Shown in pieces: positions 62,360 through 64,000 of a DNA stretch of 64,000 nt (its first letter is position 1; the number at the start of each line of letters is the position of its first letter). The notes under the pieces are model-generated. The model had not been told where the DNA came from and searched no databases. It was given only the letters and a program-made list of their open reading frames with translations. Origin of the DNA: Hepatobacter sp965661165. Lineage in GTDB: Bacteria > Pseudomonadota > Alphaproteobacteria > Holosporales > Hepatobacteraceae. A program made the position numbers and the translations under genes. The stretch covers positions 1-64,000 of the forward strand of contig CBFICL010000001.1 of assembly GCA_965661165.1 (NCBI GenBank), given 5' to 3'.

Positions 62360-63688
62360 TTATTTGTTATCATTAAAAAGCTTTACCTGTGTCTTGGTGA
62401 AGGATGTGACAGTAAATCCGTCTATCAACTCATGAAAAAGAGCGTGCCAATTAAGCTCAACATGCAGGCGCATAAGGGCCGAGCCAATGCCCACGGCTGC
62501 GCGATCGAGGAACACAAATTCTTTGGGCGGCATCATGCCTCCTTTTTCGCGCAAGAGCTTATGCACCTCTTCGGCAGTTTTGCGGCCTATCTCGCCTGAA
62601 GGGTCGGTGGTGATGAGGCGTGAGCGGTTATCAAGCAGGGGGTCATAGAGAAAACGGGCCCACAAGGTGAGCGGTTCGTAGAGATCATGGGATAGCTGGG
62701 TAAAGCCCAATTGCTCATAAGCTTCTTGAATGGTGGCTTTATGGTTTTGCTCAAGACCTTTGAACAGGTGCAAGATGCCCGCCACCGTTTTGGCTTTAAA
62801 GACGCGGACACAGCCAAAATCCAGCATATTGAGGGTGCGGTCATGGGGGCTGAGGGTGTAGTTACCCAGGTGAGGGTCACCATGCAGCAGGCCTGCCGTA
62901 TAAAGGGGGCGCCACCAGGCTTGGAACAGACGCGTGGCGATATCTTGCCGCACAGAAGCTGAGGCCTTGCAGAAGGTAAGAATGGAATCACCCTCCAGCC
63001 AAGACATGGTCAAAAGGCGTTTGGTGGAAAGATTCGCAAAAACCTTGGGCACAGCCACGCCCTGTTGTTTTTTGCTAAGAATTTGTTCAAACCAGCGGAT
63101 ATGTCGCGCTTCCTGCTCATAATCAAGCTCTTCATAAAGGCGTTCTTTGATTTCCGCTTGAAAATTGTCTGTGAGAATAGCGCCGCCATAGCGTTCATAG
63201 ATTTTGCAAAGCAGGGAGAGGTGTTTGAGATCTGTCTGAATGGCTGAGGCCATGTCTGGATATTGGAGTTTGAGCGCCAGCTCGTGTCCATCGCGTGTGG
63301 TGGCTTTATGGATTTGACCCAAGGAGGCGGCAAATATAGGTTTGTCATCAAAGTGCGCAAAGTGTGTGCGCCACTGGGGGCCTAATTCGCCCTTCATACG
63401 CCGTTTCGCAAAAGAGGGTCCCATGGGCGGGGCGTGGGCATTTAAAGTTAAGAAAGCATCTGCATAAGCAGGGGGGAGCATGCCGGGCACGGTGGCCAGG
63501 ATTTGTCCAATCTTCATGATGGGGCCTTTCAGGTGACCCAATTCTTGGGCCAGCGTTTGCGCAAAAACCTGTTCATCAGGGGCGAGGCGCAGGCGCTCTT
63601 CCATATTTTGCAAAAAAACGCGGCCCAAAGTGCGCGCCGTGCTCCACGTACGACTCCATTTTGTGGGTGGCTCTTTGGGGTGATCCAT
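62360..63688 (-). CDS. AarF/UbiB (ABC1) family atypical kinase
   Basis: UbiB-family proteins are atypical kinases/ATPases linked to ubiquinone synthesis and lipid handling. Family motifs: KxGQ as GPIMKIGQILATVPGMLP, the A-rich loop as FAASLGQIHKA, lysine in ELALKLQYPD, catalytic HGDPHLGNYTLS and LDFGCVRVF. About 442 residues from ATG 63688; an ATG at 63742 would add 18 residues, and neither has a clear ribosome-binding site. It lacks the two C-terminal membrane helices of E. coli UbiB, resembling the soluble AarF/ADCK group. A role in quinone synthesis with coq9 is plausible but unproven. Confidence 0.9.
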   Translation of the reverse strand: MDHPKEPPTKWSRTWSTARTLGRVFLQNMEERLRLAPDEQVFAQTLAQELGHLKGPIMKIGQILATVPGMLPPAYADAFLTLNAHAPPMGPSFAKRRMKGELGPQWRTHFAHFDDKPIFAASLGQIHKATTRDGHELALKLQYPDMASAIQTDLKHLSLLCKIYERYGGAILTDNFQAEIKERLYEELDYEQEARHIRWFEQILSKKQQGVAVPKVFANLSTKRLLTMSWLEGDSILTFCKASASVRQDIATRLFQAWWRPLYTAGLLHGDPHLGNYTLSPHDRTLNMLDFGCVRVFKAKTVAGILHLFKGLEQNHKATIQEAYEQLGFTQLSHDLYEPLTLWARFLYDPLLDNRSRLITTDPSGEIGRKTAEEVHKLLREKGGMMPPKEFVFLDRAAVGIGSALMRLHVELNWHALFHELIDGFTVTSFTKTQVKLFNDNK

Positions 63689-63870
63689 ACAGGCAAATTC
63701 ATAGACCGTTGAGGTGAGTGTAACAAAAAAAACTATTCCCATGTTAATGATAACAATCAGACAGAAGGGCAGGCAAAAATCTTTTAAAACAAAACATGGG
63801 TGAATCTTTATAGATCGATGATAGGGTTTTTGTTAGGTTGGTTGGAAACTCAGAATGTGCGAGTCTGTCC

Positions 63871-64000
63871 ATGCGTTGTTTGTTACGCCTTTGTGTTCTT
63901 TTGGCTTTGTGGGCATGCGCTGTCTCAAAGGGCGCTGTTCTTGTGGGCGCGTCGGCAGAGCGCGTGACGGCCATCGCCATGCGCGGAGAGCCCAAGCACG
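63871..64000 (+). CDS. N-terminus of a YejA-like periplasmic peptide-binding protein (partial)
   Basis: From ATG 63871 the frame encodes a signal peptide MRCLLRLCVLLALWACAVSK-GAVLVGASA and then ERVTAIAMRGEPKH to the window edge. The motif around AMRGEPKH resembles the mature N-terminus of YejA-type extracellular solute-binding proteins, where GISMHGDLKYP and similar sequences occur. Only 43 residues are visible, so the call rests on one short motif. Divergent from the AarF gene with about 130-180 bases between starts. Confidence 0.5.
   Translation, partial: MRCLLRLCVLLALWACAVSKGAVLVGASAERVTAIAMRGEPKH

Noticed and set aside
1..64000. CRISPR arrays, rRNA or tRNA genes
   Set aside because: No regularly spaced repeats, no tRNA T-loop patterns in the gaps and no rRNA-like sequence were seen by eye; a tRNAscan or CRISPR-finder run would settle it.

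Overview
The window is a dense, roughly 50% GC stretch of an alphaproteobacterial chromosome. Evidence for the class: a COQ9 gene, the hflK-hflC-degP trio, a kdsD-lptC-lptA-lptB run, AddA helicase-nuclease, a gene-transfer-agent type terminase, and ThyX. A type VI secretion locus, many small Sec-exported proteins with no recognisable family, a surface beta-barrel and a lone terminase point to a host-associated lineage, and I favour a Holosporales-like intracellular symbiont. That order-level placement is inference.

Layout. 1-8.1 kb: a minus-strand operon ppx-sucC-sucD-sucA-sucB-coq9 (TCA cycle 2-oxoglutarate to succinate, plus ubiquinone biosynthesis). 8.2-14.7 kb: 3-hydroxybutyrate dehydrogenase, the LPS transport/KDO precursor cluster kdsD-lptC-lptA-lptB, then thrS-infC, where infC appears to start at CTG. 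15.1-18.5 kb: two secreted proteins of unknown family, one with duplicated YDVP motifs, and a gene-poor gap with a possible structured RNA. 18.5-24.7 kb: envelope proteolysis (hflK-hflC-degP) and lipid synthesis (rpmF-plsX-fabH). 24.8-27.8 kb: an island of three exported membrane proteins, two of them clear paralogues sharing an eight-cysteine domain, one apparently starting at ATA. 27.8-39.2 kb: truB-rpsO-pnp, a nitronate monooxygenase-like protein, msbA, waaA-lpxK, yqgE and dsbD. 39.2-48.9 kb: T6SS genes tssE and tssL-tssM-tssA, interrupted by rsmD, hrcA-grpE and dps. 48.9-57.3 kb: xerD, terminase, tadA, thyX, addA, rpsD. 57.5-60.4 kb: a second exported-protein island, including a gene whose signal peptide and body are separated by a frameshift exactly at a C8 tract (possible phase variation), and an outer-membrane beta-barrel. 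60.6-64 kb: comM, an AarF/UbiB kinase and the start of a YejA-like peptide-binding protein.

How it fits together. Housekeeping genes are compact, often with ATGA overlaps. Interspersed are AT-richer islands of signal-peptide genes with leaders lacking a clear ribosome-binding site, several with unusual starts or repeat tracts. These islands, with the split T6SS locus, are the most likely host-interaction content. The proteins with no named family are the most promising undescribed material: the YDVP protein, the eight-cysteine family and the poly-C gene.
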